From Alphaproteobacteria bacterium (lineage in GTDB: Bacteria; Pseudomonadota; Alphaproteobacteria; Thalassobaculales; Thalassobaculaceae), in contig JABMNR010000100.1 of assembly GCA_013203465.1 (NCBI GenBank), positions 1 to 32,339 on the forward strand: a stretch of 32,339 bases of DNA. The letters are read 5' to 3'. Both the position numbers and the translations under genes were made by a program. Below, piece by piece: positions 24,278 through 31,976 of the stretch (positions within the stretch are counted from its first letter, which is position 1; the number at the start of each line of letters is the position of its first letter). The notes beneath the pieces were generated by a model that made no database searches, was not told where the DNA came from, and saw only the letters and a program-made list of their open reading frames with translations.

Positions 24278-24318
24278 TTCGGTTATAGTTTTTAAACTCA
24301 TTTATTCGAGTAACCGAA
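24278..24318. repeat. Inverted repeat downstream of the AlbA_2 gene
   Basis: Arms TTCGGTTA (24278-24285) and TAACCGAA (24311-24318) are perfectly complementary around a 25-nt loop. The loop contains its own palindrome AGTTTTTAAACT (24287-24298). It starts 23 bp after the stop codon of the AT-rich gene, so it may act as a transcription terminator in either direction, or be a relic of the element that brought the gene. There is no U-run immediately after it, so a classical terminator is not certain. Confidence 0.45.
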
Positions 24319-24465
24319 CATGACACCAAAAAACGCTCGACCAAAATAAAACGAAACTACCTGATTATACTCTTTGGTACGTTGCCAACTAACATCAACA
24401 CCCCACCCTTGACCACAGCGCTAGGTCTGACCAGATTGCGGGGTTATCACTGTTAGGGTCGCACC

Positions 24466-25266
24466 ATGAACCAGCTCGCCGAAGCGCGGCAGATCGTCCG
24501 GCACCGGGCGGAGGATTTCGACGGCATGCGCCGGGCCGGGCGGCTGGCCGCCGAGGTGCTCGACATGATCACCGAGCACGTGGTGCCCGGCGTGACCACC
24601 GAGGAGCTCGACCGGCGCTGCCACGACATGACCCTGGCGCACGGCGCGGTGCCGGCACCGCTCGGCTACAAGGGCTATCCCAAGTCGATCTGCACCTCGA
24701 TCAACCACGTGGTCTGTCACGGCATTCCCGGCGTCCGCCGGCTGGCCGAGGGCGAAATCCTCAACATCGATGTCACCGTGGTGCTGGACGGCTGGCACGG
24801 CGACAGCAGCCGGATGTATCTGGTCGGCGACAAGGTGGCGGTGAAGGCGCGGCGGCTGGTCGACGTCACCTACGAGGCGATGATGCGCGGCATCGCGGCG
24901 GTGCGGCCGGGGGTGCATCTGGGTGCGGTCGGCCACGCCATCCAGAGCTACGCCGAGGCCGAGCGGTTCTCGGTGGTGCGGGATTTCTGCGGCCACGGCC
25001 TGGGCCGGACGTTCCACGCCCCGCCCAGCGTGCTGCACTACGGCAAGCCCACGGACGGGCCGGTGCTGGAGCCGGGGATGTTCTTCACCATCGAGCCGAT
25101 GATCAACGCCGGCAAGTACCCGGTGAAGATCCTGGAGGACGGCTGGACGGCGGTGACCCGCGACCGCTCGCTGTCGGCGCAGTTCGAGCATTCGGTCGGC
25201 GTCACCGAGGACGGGGTGGAGATCTTCACCCTGTCGCCCAAGGGCTACACCAAGCCGCCGTACTGA
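24466..25266 (+). CDS. map: Methionine aminopeptidase, type I
   Basis: A 266-aa pita-bread metalloprotease that removes the initiator methionine from nascent proteins. All five metal ligands are present: Asp102 and Asp113 (NIDVTVVLDGWHGDSSRM), His177 (CGHGLGRTFH), Glu210 (FTIEPMI) and Glu241 (AQFEHSV), plus His85 in CHGIPG. There is no zinc-finger or SH3-like N-terminal extension, as usual for bacteria. It lies upstream of a small secreted gene and radC. The stop codon is embedded in the first unit of a 17-bp tandem repeat. An essential housekeeping gene in bacteria with a single copy. Confidence 0.97.
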   Translation: MNQLAEARQIVRHRAEDFDGMRRAGRLAAEVLDMITEHVVPGVTTEELDRRCHDMTLAHGAVPAPLGYKGYPKSICTSINHVVCHGIPGVRRLAEGEILNIDVTVVLDGWHGDSSRMYLVGDKVAVKARRLVDVTYEAMMRGIAAVRPGVHLGAVGHAIQSYAEAERFSVVRDFCGHGLGRTFHAPPSVLHYGKPTDGPVLEPGMFFTIEPMINAGKYPVKILEDGWTAVTRDRSLSAQFEHSVGVTEDGVEIFTLSPKGYTKPPY

Positions 25267-25311
25267 GCGGGCCGCCGTACTGAGCGGGTCACCGTACTGA
25301 GCGGGCCACCG
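25261..25311. repeat. 17-bp tandem repeat, three units, spanning the map stop codon
   Basis: Units TACTGAGCGGGCCGCCG (25261-25277), TACTGAGCGGGTCACCG (25278-25294) and TACTGAGCGGGCCACCG (25295-25311) follow head to tail, and the next base pair begins another TA. The map stop TGA is at 25264-25266 in unit 1. Since 17 is not a multiple of 3, the duplicated TGA appears in all three frames. The array ends just before the ribosome site of the next gene. Confidence 0.9.
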
Positions 25312-25327
25312 TAAGGGGAGAACACCG

Positions 25328-25801
25328 ATGGGCTGGATGCGGGTGGTTCGGGCTGTGCTGGCGGCGGGGCTGCTCTGGGCCGCCTCGACGGGCGTCTTGG
25401 CGCAAAGCCCGGAGCAAGACGCCGCCGCCGTCGAGAAGGCGCTGCGCGACTGGACCGAGGCCTTCAACACCGGGCGGGTCGACCGGGTGTGCGATCTGTT
25501 CGCCCCGGAGCTGATCGCCCACTATCGCGGCCAGCCGGAGAAAACCCACGACAGCCTGTGCACCGCGCTTCAGGCCGACCTCGGCGGCGGGCCGAAGCAG
25601 TACCGCTACGAGCTCGACCTGCACGAGATCATCGTCTCGGGCGATCTGGCGGTGGCGCGGTTCATCTGGACCCTGACGGCGCGCGACCGGGCCGGCGGCG
25701 CGACGGAGCGGTCGGCCGACCGGGGCATTGACATCTTCCGCCGCCAGCCGGACGGCGCCTGGCGCATCATCCGCTTCATCGGCTACCCGATCGCGGACTG
25801 A
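25328..25801 (+). CDS. Secreted SnoaL/NTF2-like (ketosteroid-isomerase fold) protein
   Basis: A 157-aa protein with a signal peptide (WMRVVRAVLAAGLLWAASTG, predicted cleavage after VLA at about residue 25). The mature domain has the cone-like NTF2 pattern: AVEKALRDWTEAFNTGRVDR then CDLFAPELIAHYRG, ending IDIFRRQPDGAWRIIRFIGY. The family includes isomerases, hydrolases and structural lipocalin-like proteins; no catalytic Asp/His set can be assigned here. ATG 25328 follows AAGGGGAG at a spacing of about 7 bp. It lies between map and radC, and a short tandem repeat flanks it on each side. Periplasmic role unknown. Confidence 0.82.
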   Translation: MGWMRVVRAVLAAGLLWAASTGVLAQSPEQDAAAVEKALRDWTEAFNTGRVDRVCDLFAPELIAHYRGQPEKTHDSLCTALQADLGGGPKQYRYELDLHEIIVSGDLAVARFIWTLTARDRAGGATERSADRGIDIFRRQPDGAWRIIRFIGYPIAD

Positions 25802-25802
25802 G

Positions 25803-25840
25803 CGGGCGATTGCGGCAAAGCCGGGCGATTACGGCAAAGC
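25803..25840. repeat. 19-bp tandem repeat, two units
   Basis: CGGGCGATTGCGGCAAAGC (25803-25821) is followed directly by CGGGCGATTACGGCAAAGC (25822-25840), one mismatch apart. The array starts 2 bp after the stop of the secreted-protein gene and lies in the radC leader. It mirrors the 17-bp array just past the map stop. Confidence 0.88.
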
Positions 25841-25913
25841 CGGGGCAAACCGGCGGCGAAACCGGCCCTCCGCGTGCCATAACCCGCCGAAACACGGCGA
25901 TGGGGTGGCAATC

Positions 25914-26609
25914 GTGACCGATCCGGGCATCGACGACGACGCCCTGCGCGCCGGGCACCGGGCGCGGTTGCGGCGGCGCTTCCTGCGCGCCGGGCCCGAG
26001 GCGCTGGCGGATTACGAGCTGCTGGAGCTGCTGCTGTTCGGCGCCCAGCCGCGCGGTGACGTCAAACCCTTGGCCAAGCGGCTGATTCTGCGATTCGGGT
26101 GTTACGCCGAGGTAATAGCCGCGTCGGTTGAGCGGCTGTCCGCCGTCGACGGCCTGGGCGAGGCCTCGATCGCCGCCCTGAAGATCGCCCAGGCCAGCGC
26201 GGTCAAATTGCTCGGCGACACCCTGCGAAGCTGTCCAATCCTGTCCAACACCCCGGCGCTGCTCGCCTACTGCCGCGCCGCCCTGGCCCGCCTGCCGGTC
26301 GAGGAGGTGCGGGTGCTCTACCTCGACCGCAAGAACCGGCTGATCGGCGACGAAGCCCACGGCCGCGGCACCGTCGACCACACCCCGCTATACCCACGCG
26401 AGGTGTTCAAGCGCGCCCTGGAGCTGGGGGCCTCGGCGTTGATCGTGGTGCACAACCACCCCTCCGGCGATCCGACCCCCTCGTCCGCCGACATCGCCGC
26501 CACCCAGCAGCTGCGCGACGCGGCGGCCGCCCTCGGGCTGGTGCTGCACGACCACCTGATCGTCGCCCGCCATGGCCATGTCAGCTTGCGGGAACGCGGC
26601 CTGTTCTAG
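25914..26609 (+). CDS. radC: RadC family protein (JAB/MPN metalloprotease-like)
   Basis: A 231-aa RadC. An N-terminal helical part (LADYELLELLLFGAQPRGDV) with a helix-hairpin-helix (LSAVDGLGEASIAALK, 75-90) is followed by the JAMM domain: VHNHPSGDPTPSSAD with His180, His182 and Asp193 and the conserved Ser. The product was named for DNA repair, but a repair role in E. coli is disputed; JAMM metal binding is clear here. GTG 25914 (or GTG 25905) is the likely start, because the open frame further upstream is the antisense/alternative frame of the secreted gene and its repeats. Its stop TAG (26607-26609) shares a CTAG with the stop of the convergent MFS gene. Confidence 0.93.
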   Translation: MTDPGIDDDALRAGHRARLRRRFLRAGPEALADYELLELLLFGAQPRGDVKPLAKRLILRFGCYAEVIAASVERLSAVDGLGEASIAALKIAQASAVKLLGDTLRSCPILSNTPALLAYCRAALARLPVEEVRVLYLDRKNRLIGDEAHGRGTVDHTPLYPREVFKRALELGASALIVVHNHPSGDPTPSSADIAATQQLRDAAAALGLVLHDHLIVARHGHVSLRERGLF

Positions 26610-27889
26610 GCCTCGCGCTCCTCCAAGGTCCGGCCGTGGGTCTCGCGCAGCAACAGGGCCGCCAGCACCCCGGCGGCACAGGTCGCCGGCAGGATCAGGA
26701 ACGCGGTCTCGTACGCCGCGACGGAATACACCCGGGCGCCCGCCTCGACCCGGCCATCCCACAGCGTGTCCAGCGCCCAACCGAGCAACGGCTGCATGAT
26801 CGCGCCGGAGCCGACGACCAGCGTGTTGACGATCCCCAAGGTCGCCCCGCCGGCCCAGGCCGGGGTGTTCTCGCGGGCGACGGCGAAGCACAGCACCATC
26901 GACGACGCGCCCAGGCCTTGGACGAACAGGATGGCACCCAGCCACGGCGGCGTGATGCCCGGCGTGTAGATCGCCGCCGCGATCCCGAGCGTGGCCAGCG
27001 TCCCGCCCGCCAGCACCAGCGCCCGGCGGCGGCGCAGGCGGTCGGACAGCCACCCCAACAACGGCGCGCCGATACCCCAGCCGACGAACAGGATCGAGAC
27101 CAGACCCGCCGCCTCGGCCTTGGTCAGGTCGTGCGCCTCCATGATGTAGGGCACCCCCCACAGCCCGGCGAACGCCAGCATCGAAGCGGTCATCGCCATG
27201 CCGAACCCGCCGGCGAGCCACACTTGCCCGGTCCCCGCCGCTCGCCTCAACCCGGCGAGCATGCTGCCGGCGACGCCGGCGCCATCGACGGCGCGCGGCT
27301 TGTCCCGCAACACAACGCCGAAGGCGAGCGTCAGGCCCACGCCAAAGACCGCCAACACCATCGTCACCGGACGCCAGCCGAACGCCTCGACCGCCGCCCC
27401 GGCGGGCGCCTGGCCGGCGATGCCGCCGACCACGCCCAACATCTGCGCCCAGCCGCCCAGGGTGGCGAAGCGGCCCGGCGGCAGCCACAGCGCGGCGTAG
27501 TTCAAGGCACCGGCGAAACTGAAGGCGCAGCCAAAGCCGATCATCAACCGGCCCAGGTTGGCCAGCCACAGGGTCTCGGCGGTGGCGAACACCACGCTGC
27601 CCAACACGACCACGGCGCCGGCGGCGGTGATCAGGCGTCGCGGGCCGAAGCGATCAAACAGCACACCGACCGGGATCTGCGAGCCGGCGTAGGCGTAGTA
27701 GTAGAACGCCGAGAGGTTACCCAAGGCCGCGCCGCCGACCGCGAAGTCGCGCATCAGATCGTCGACCATGACCGACGGCGCCACCCGGTGCACGAAGGCG
27801 TACAAGAAGAACACCGCGCACAGGAACCAGCCGGCGTACAGCAGGCCGCCGGCCGGTCGGTCGGATGGGGTCGGCGAAGTGACTGTCAC
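26606..27889 (-). CDS. MFS transporter
   Basis: A 427-aa membrane protein with about 12 hydrophobic helices. The family motif A variant is GVLFDRFGPRRLI in loop 2-3, and GWLSDRLRRRRAL is the equivalent in loop 8-9. The N-terminus ends in HRVAPSVMVDDLMRDF, characteristic of the anion:cation symporter / nitrate-sulfonate-like branch seen in proteobacteria. Substrate unknown. It is transcribed toward radC and the two stop codons overlap in a shared CTAG (26606-26609). The spacer upstream (27890-28078) shows no other gene. Confidence 0.9.
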   Translation of the reverse strand: MTVTSPTPSDRPAGGLLYAGWFLCAVFFLYAFVHRVAPSVMVDDLMRDFAVGGAALGNLSAFYYYAYAGSQIPVGVLFDRFGPRRLITAAGAVVVLGSVVFATAETLWLANLGRLMIGFGCAFSFAGALNYAALWLPPGRFATLGGWAQMLGVVGGIAGQAPAGAAVEAFGWRPVTMVLAVFGVGLTLAFGVVLRDKPRAVDGAGVAGSMLAGLRRAAGTGQVWLAGGFGMAMTASMLAFAGLWGVPYIMEAHDLTKAEAAGLVSILFVGWGIGAPLLGWLSDRLRRRRALVLAGGTLATLGIAAAIYTPGITPPWLGAILFVQGLGASSMVLCFAVARENTPAWAGGATLGIVNTLVVGSGAIMQPLLGWALDTLWDGRVEAGARVYSVAAYETAFLILPATCAAGVLAALLLRETHGRTLEEREA

Positions 27890-28078
27890 GGGACACGCGT
27901 GCGGTGGTTAGTGGTCTGATCGAGACACTTGGTTCCCAAGCGTCTGGTGACTCAGCCCACAAGACGCCTGATCTGATGGGGCGATGCACCAAACGGACAA
28001 AACCCATCGGTGTCGATCACACCACCAGGAGCCGCACGCTAGGCGGGTGTGATACGGCGGGTCAACACCCCGGAGGGA

Positions 28079-28345
28079 TTAAACCACGATGTCGAGAATA
28101 CTGCCGCGCGGGGCGTTGGGATTCAGTTGGCGGACCTGCTCGGCGGTCTCTTCCAGATTGAACTGGCGCCGCTCGTCGTCGTCGACCGGTTCGGCGCGCA
28201 AAATATCATCGGATGGCGCCGGTCCCTGGTGCCCGCCGATGTTGGCGCGCGCGAGATCGCGGCTATCGCGCGAGGGGACGATCGACCCGCCCGGCCCGGT
28301 GGGTACCGGAGGGAGGGGGTTGGTGCCGGTAGGGCCGATCGCCAT
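28079..28345 (-). CDS. Small hypothetical protein with Pro-rich N-terminus
   Basis: An 88-aa protein. The N-terminal half is rich in Pro, Gly and Thr (PTGTNPLPPVPTGPGGSIVP) and likely disordered. The C-terminal half is acidic and helical (ERRQFNLEETAEQVRQLNP) and ends with NAPRGSILDIVV, a hydrophobic tail. ATG 28345 has a GAGGAG 9 nt upstream; a GTG at 28351 lies too close to that site. I do not recognise the family. An AT-rich stretch at about 28400-28440 upstream could carry its promoter. Confidence 0.6.
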   Translation of the reverse strand: MAIGPTGTNPLPPVPTGPGGSIVPSRDSRDLARANIGGHQGPAPSDDILRAEPVDDDERRQFNLEETAEQVRQLNPNAPRGSILDIVV

Positions 28346-28459
28346 GGTCACACACTCCTCGGGATCGGGACGCTGTGTCGGACAGTGCCCGCCACACTAT
28401 TAGAGCATATTTAAATGGAATTTTAAACAAATTAGTTTTAACGGCGGATTCACCCACCA

Positions 28460-28795
28460 TCAGGCCAGGATATCGATGACCTTCGCCAGCATGTGCTGTT
28501 TGGCGGCATTGCCAACTTGTTGAAGATACTCGGACCGGTCCTTGGCCGGCAGATCCGCGACCTGCTGCAGCGAGCGGATCTGAATGACCTTTTGACGGGC
28601 CGGCTCGCTGTTCGCGGCGGCCGCCGGTGATCGGCCGATCACCACCTTATCGGGGGTTGGAATCTTGGAATCGAAGATCGGCGCCAGCAGTCCCGGGAGC
28701 ATCGCAGGGATCCAACGGTAACGTCGTGAGAACTCAGTATAGCGCGCTTGGCCGCAAATCGGAACAAACAGCAGTTTCGCACCAACCGCCGACAT
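28460..28795 (-). CDS. Small hypothetical protein, start uncertain
   Basis: Up to 111 aa. The C-terminal region (SLQQVADLPAKDRSEYLQQV then GNAAKQHMLAKVIDILA) looks like a genuine amphipathic helical protein. The first 31 residues from 28795 look poorly protein-like and lack a ribosome site. ATG 28702 would give an 80-aa protein that starts MLPGLLAPIFDSKIPTPDK. No family is recognised. It is the same strand as the Pro-rich small gene downstream, 115 bp away; joint function is possible but unsupported. Confidence 0.5.
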   Translation of the reverse strand: MSAVGAKLLFVPICGQARYTEFSRRYRWIPAMLPGLLAPIFDSKIPTPDKVVIGRSPAAAANSEPARQKVIQIRSLQQVADLPAKDRSEYLQQVGNAAKQHMLAKVIDILA

Positions 28796-28949
28796 GACGA
28801 TCGGTATCTATAGCAGGACAGGCCATCGGCTTTTTCAACAGCCTGCTCGTGGCGAGAATTTGACCGTAACCGGCCGGTTACGCCCCATACGCCGCCCAGC
28901 CATCGATGTGCCGATAGGACCACAGGGCGGAAGGCATGGCGGGCCGGCT

Positions 28950-29408
28950 CTAGAGAATTTGAAACACATCGTATACCGCGTGGTCAGGCATACGCCGACC
29001 GACCCCGACAGAAACGATTCTATTGAGCCAATCATACTTGGGAGACGACGTCTCAAAATACGGTGTGTTGCGCAGATAGTATTCCGCGGGGTCCACGGCC
29101 TCCCCCGCGGCGATGCGATCCATCACCTCCGGCGATCCATAGCGAACGCCCGTATAATGCATATAAATGAGCGCATCATCATCGGTCCTCAGGATAAGCC
29201 GTACATTTGGAGTCATCGCCCCGTCCGTGCGGAAAATCTTTTGATCGATACCGCCCGGCAACACCTCACCTGCCAAGCGGGGGCCTTCGAAGTGACCCTT
29301 GCCAAGCATATCGAGATGACGCACGCCCAAAGGAACGCTCCCGACATCGTGCAGCGCGTCAACGGTCACGGTTATGGTGAACAGGTACTCCGACCGAAGC
29401 TCTGGCAT
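28950..29408 (-). CDS. DUF3237 domain-containing protein
   Basis: A 152-aa single-domain protein. PELRSEYLFTITVTV opens the fold, with GPRLAGEVLPGGIDQKIFRT, RLILRTDDDALIYMHYTGVR and a late YYLRNTPYFETSSPKYDWLN, the recurrent pattern of DUF3237 beta-barrel proteins. No biochemical role is established. ATG 29408 is chosen: a GTG at 29426 would overlie its Shine-Dalgarno (GGAG 9 nt upstream). It lies alone on the minus strand between the small genes and the aminotransferase run, with gaps of about 50-155 bp. Confidence 0.85.
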   Translation of the reverse strand: MPELRSEYLFTITVTVDALHDVGSVPLGVRHLDMLGKGHFEGPRLAGEVLPGGIDQKIFRTDGAMTPNVRLILRTDDDALIYMHYTGVRYGSPEVMDRIAAGEAVDPAEYYLRNTPYFETSSPKYDWLNRIVSVGVGRRMPDHAVYDVFQIL

Positions 29409-29465
29409 GCGCGTCTTCTCCTTCACGCCGCGATGAGAGGTTGCCAGATCAATCGCTTATCGGCG

Positions 29466-29726
29466 TTACCGCCGCTTATCGTCGTCGCGATCCGGCGGCA
29501 GCAGGCGCTCGTGAAACCGCTTGGCGTATTCCAGCGGATTGTCACCCGGCCTGACCTCGGCGGCGGTCTCGCGCGCGGTCTCCACCACATGGCGGCCGGC
29601 GTTCTCGATCGCCGGCTTGGCCCGGCGGTACGCCTCCCCCGCGAGTTCGGTGGCCTTGGCCCGTATGCGTGGATCCTGGGCGGCCCGGCGAACCGCTTGA
29701 CCCAAAAACCGTCCCAACAGGCTCAT
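29466..29726 (-). CDS. Small hypothetical helical protein, coupled to the aminotransferase
   Basis: An 86-aa basic protein, almost wholly predicted amphipathic helix (RFLGQAVRRAAQDPRIRAKA, then EAYRRAKPAIENAGRHVVET) with an acidic-basic tail (DRDDDKRR). The ATG overlaps the aminotransferase stop as ATGA (29723-29726), so translation is coupled. No known domain. It may interact with membranes or nucleic acid, judging only from its charge; function unknown. Confidence 0.72.
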   Translation of the reverse strand: MSLLGRFLGQAVRRAAQDPRIRAKATELAGEAYRRAKPAIENAGRHVVETARETAAEVRPGDNPLEYAKRFHERLLPPDRDDDKRR

Positions 29727-31048
29727 GACACCCCCTCACCCGCCGCCAGAATGACCGAGCGGCGGACATCGAGAAACTCCTCGAACGCGGCGGCGAGACG
29801 GTCGAACTCCGCCGCCCCCATGGGCAGGGACAGCACCACCATGCCACGCCGGGCGGTGTAGATGCCCGCCGCGATCAAATCCAGGTGCAGCAGATCGATC
29901 AGCCGCCGGTTCCGGGCCGAGGCCTCGGGCGCCGAGGTCGGAGGCGCCGAGCCGGCGTGCACCGCCATCATCGAGCCGCGGCCGGTCACCACCATCGGCA
30001 GGCCGCGACGGATGATGGCGTCGTTCAGCCGGCCGCGCAGGCTGTCGCCCGCCGCGTTCAGCATCACCGCCCGGTCGGGCGTGTACACATGGGTCAGCCC
30101 GGCCAAGCCCGCCGCCATGGTGAAGACGTTGTTGTTGAAGGTACCGGCGTGCGGCCAGGCATCGGCGCGGCGCGGATCGAACCGGGCCAGGATATCCTGC
30201 CGGCCGCCGAACGCCCCGAAGCTCAGCCCGCCGCCCAGGTACTTACCCAGGGTGATCAGATCCGGGGTGATCCCCAGCAGGCCGTGCAGCCCCTCGGCCG
30301 ACAGCCGCGAGGTCATCACCTCGTCGAAGATCAGCAGCGCCCCGGTCTCGGCCGTCGCCTCACGCAACGCACCCAGGAACGCATCCGTCCCGGAGATGCA
30401 GCCGCCGGAGCCGCTCATCGGCTCGACCAGCACCGCCGCCAGCCGGTCGCCCTGGGCGCGGATCAGCGCCGCCGTCCCCTCGGCGTCATTATAATCGGCC
30501 ATGACGTAATCGAACGGCGCGTTCAACGGCGAACCGGCGAAATACAGCACCCCGCCGTGATAGGCGCCCTTGAACACCATGATCCGGTCGCGCCCGGTGA
30601 ACGCCCGCGCCGCCGTCAGCGCCATCAAATTGGCCTCGGTGCCGGAATTGGTGAACCGCACCCGCTCGACCGCCGGAAAGCGGTCGACCACCGCCTGGGC
30701 CAGCCTTGCCTCCAACAGGTTCGGCCCGCCCAGCACCCAGCCGTCATCGGCCGCCTGCTTGATGGCGTCGCGGATCACCGGCTCGGAATGGCCGTACAGT
30801 CCAGCGGTGTACTCGCCGAGGAAATCGACCAGCTCATGGCCGTCGGCGTCCCACAGCCGGCACCCCTCACCCCGGGCGAAGCGCAGCGGAAACGGGTCGT
30901 AGTGCAGCACCGTGCGGGTGTTGCCGCCGGGCATGGCGGCCAAGGCCTGATCCTGGATCGCCGCACTCTTGGGGTTCGCCGCCACGAACCGCTCCGCCGC
31001 CTCGGCATAGGCGGTCTCCAGATCGATGTTGGCGAGCGTCGTGGTCAT
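29723..31048 (-). CDS. Class III PLP aminotransferase, glutamate-1-semialdehyde aminomutase-like
   Basis: A 441-aa fold-type I PLP enzyme. PGGNTRTVLHYDPFPLRF (40-57) opens the HemL-like family; the phosphate-cup SGTEAN is at 135-140; FDEV with Asp242 contacts the pyridine N; and Lys269 in TLGKYLGGGLS forms the Schiff base. THAGTFNNNVF-type sequence and a GRGSMMAVHAG strand follow. The sequence looks more like aspartate-aminotransferase-family aminomutases or transaminases outside tetrapyrrole synthesis than true HemL. It is between the class II aldolase and the small helical gene, with 4-bp overlaps on both sides, so it is in one operon. An amine or amino-aldehyde substrate is inferred only. 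Confidence 0.9.
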   Translation of the reverse strand: MTTTLANIDLETAYAEAAERFVAANPKSAAIQDQALAAMPGGNTRTVLHYDPFPLRFARGEGCRLWDADGHELVDFLGEYTAGLYGHSEPVIRDAIKQAADDGWVLGGPNLLEARLAQAVVDRFPAVERVRFTNSGTEANLMALTAARAFTGRDRIMVFKGAYHGGVLYFAGSPLNAPFDYVMADYNDAEGTAALIRAQGDRLAAVLVEPMSGSGGCISGTDAFLGALREATAETGALLIFDEVMTSRLSAEGLHGLLGITPDLITLGKYLGGGLSFGAFGGRQDILARFDPRRADAWPHAGTFNNNVFTMAAGLAGLTHVYTPDRAVMLNAAGDSLRGRLNDAIIRRGLPMVVTGRGSMMAVHAGSAPPTSAPEASARNRRLIDLLHLDLIAAGIYTARRGMVVLSLPMGAAEFDRLAAAFEEFLDVRRSVILAAGEGVS

Positions 31049-31728
31049 GCCGCACCCTTCTTGTCGACCACACCATAGCCCATGGTACCGAATTTCTCAC
31101 CCACCCGGGCGATCTCGTCGTCGGGCAGGATCACCGGCGTGCCGGCCTGCAAGGTGCGCCAGTACATCGCCGCCAGGGTCTCGACCTCGACCGCCAGAGC
31201 CAACGCCTTCTTCAAAGTCGGGCCGATGGCGATCATCCCGTGATTGGCCAGCAGACACGCCCGCCGGCCCTCAAGCGCCTCAAGGGCCGTGTCCGACAGC
31301 TCCTGGGTGCCGAAGGTGGCGTAGTCCGAGCACCGGATGGTCGGCCCGCCGGCCTGGGCGATCATGTAGTGAAAGGCCGGGATTTCCATCCGCAGGCAGG
31401 CCAGCGTGGTGGCGAACATGCCGTGGGTGTGGACGATGGCACCGCAATCCGGCCGGTGCTTCATGATGTCGAGATGAAACCGCCACTCGCTCGACGGCCG
31501 GCGGTTGCTCGAATGGCTGCCGTCGAGCTCCATGCGCACGACATCCTCGGGCGCGATCTCCTCGTAGGGGATCGCCGACGGGGTGATGAAGAACCCGGAG
31601 CTCGGATCGTCCTCGACCCGAACGCTGGCGTTGCCCGCCGTACCCTGGTTGATGCCGAGCGCGTTCATCTTGAGGCAGGTGTCGATCACCTGTTGGCGTA
31701 GGGCGCGTTCGGCGGCGGGCATGGGCAT
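31045..31728 (-). CDS. Class II aldolase/adducin family protein, possible methylthioribulose-1-phosphate aldolase
   Basis: A 227-aa FucA-like zinc aldolase. Zinc-binding His100 and His102 (IVHTHGMFATTLA) and His163 (LANHGMIAIG) are present, with catalytic Glu81 in SSEWRFHLDI. GTAGNASVR (29-37) is the phosphate-binding signature. The family cleaves ketose-1-phosphates to dihydroxyacetone phosphate and an aldehyde. Because mtnA lies just upstream, the substrate could be 5-methylthioribulose-1-phosphate, as in the DHAP shunt of Rhodospirillum rubrum. MtnB dehydratases belong to the same fold and are an alternative. Start 31728 (or 31722) is chosen over 31770, which has no ribosome site. It overlaps the aminotransferase by 4 bp. 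Confidence 0.87.
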   Translation of the reverse strand: MPMPAAERALRQQVIDTCLKMNALGINQGTAGNASVRVEDDPSSGFFITPSAIPYEEIAPEDVVRMELDGSHSSNRRPSSEWRFHLDIMKHRPDCGAIVHTHGMFATTLACLRMEIPAFHYMIAQAGGPTIRCSDYATFGTQELSDTALEALEGRRACLLANHGMIAIGPTLKKALALAVEVETLAAMYWRTLQAGTPVILPDDEIARVGEKFGTMGYGVVDKKGAA

Positions 31729-31830
31729 GGACGGGTTCCAGCGATGGTTCGCGGTCGCTGGTGCCATCATACGCCCGCGACATCGCCAACGTCATCCCGT
31801 GGAATCGCCACCCCGCAGCAAGGCTAGATC

Positions 31831-31851
31831 CCCCCGGGTCGAACCCCGGGG
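31831..31851. repeat. REP-like inverted repeat, variant copy
   Basis: Arms CCCCGGG (31832-31838) and CCCGGGG (31845-31851) enclose TCGAAC. It is a variant of the copies at 13711 and 31924, and reads as the reverse orientation of that family. It lies in the 248-bp gap between the aldolase gene and mtnA, about 70 bp from the second copy. Confidence 0.7.
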
Positions 31852-31923
31852 CAAGCTAACATCGCTACACGTCCGGGAATGCGATTGAGGGTAAAACGAG
31901 GAGCTGCCACACCCTCCTCGTAT

Positions 31924-31942
31924 CCCCGGGCTTGACCCGGGG
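31924..31942. repeat. REP-like inverted repeat, copy 2
   Basis: CCCCGGGCTTGACCCGGGG is identical to the copy at 13711-13729, with the same flanks (ATC before, TCCAGC after). It could form a strong stem in RNA reading out of mtnA and so might attenuate or protect the transcript in this spacer. Confidence 0.8.
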
Positions 31943-31976
31943 TCCAGCCAATGCTCCAGCGTCGATCAAAAATAAA

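Noticed and set aside
26606-26609. CTAG shared by two convergent stop codons as a regulatory site
   Set aside because: Simple consequence of overlapping convergent stops; no other structure surrounds it.
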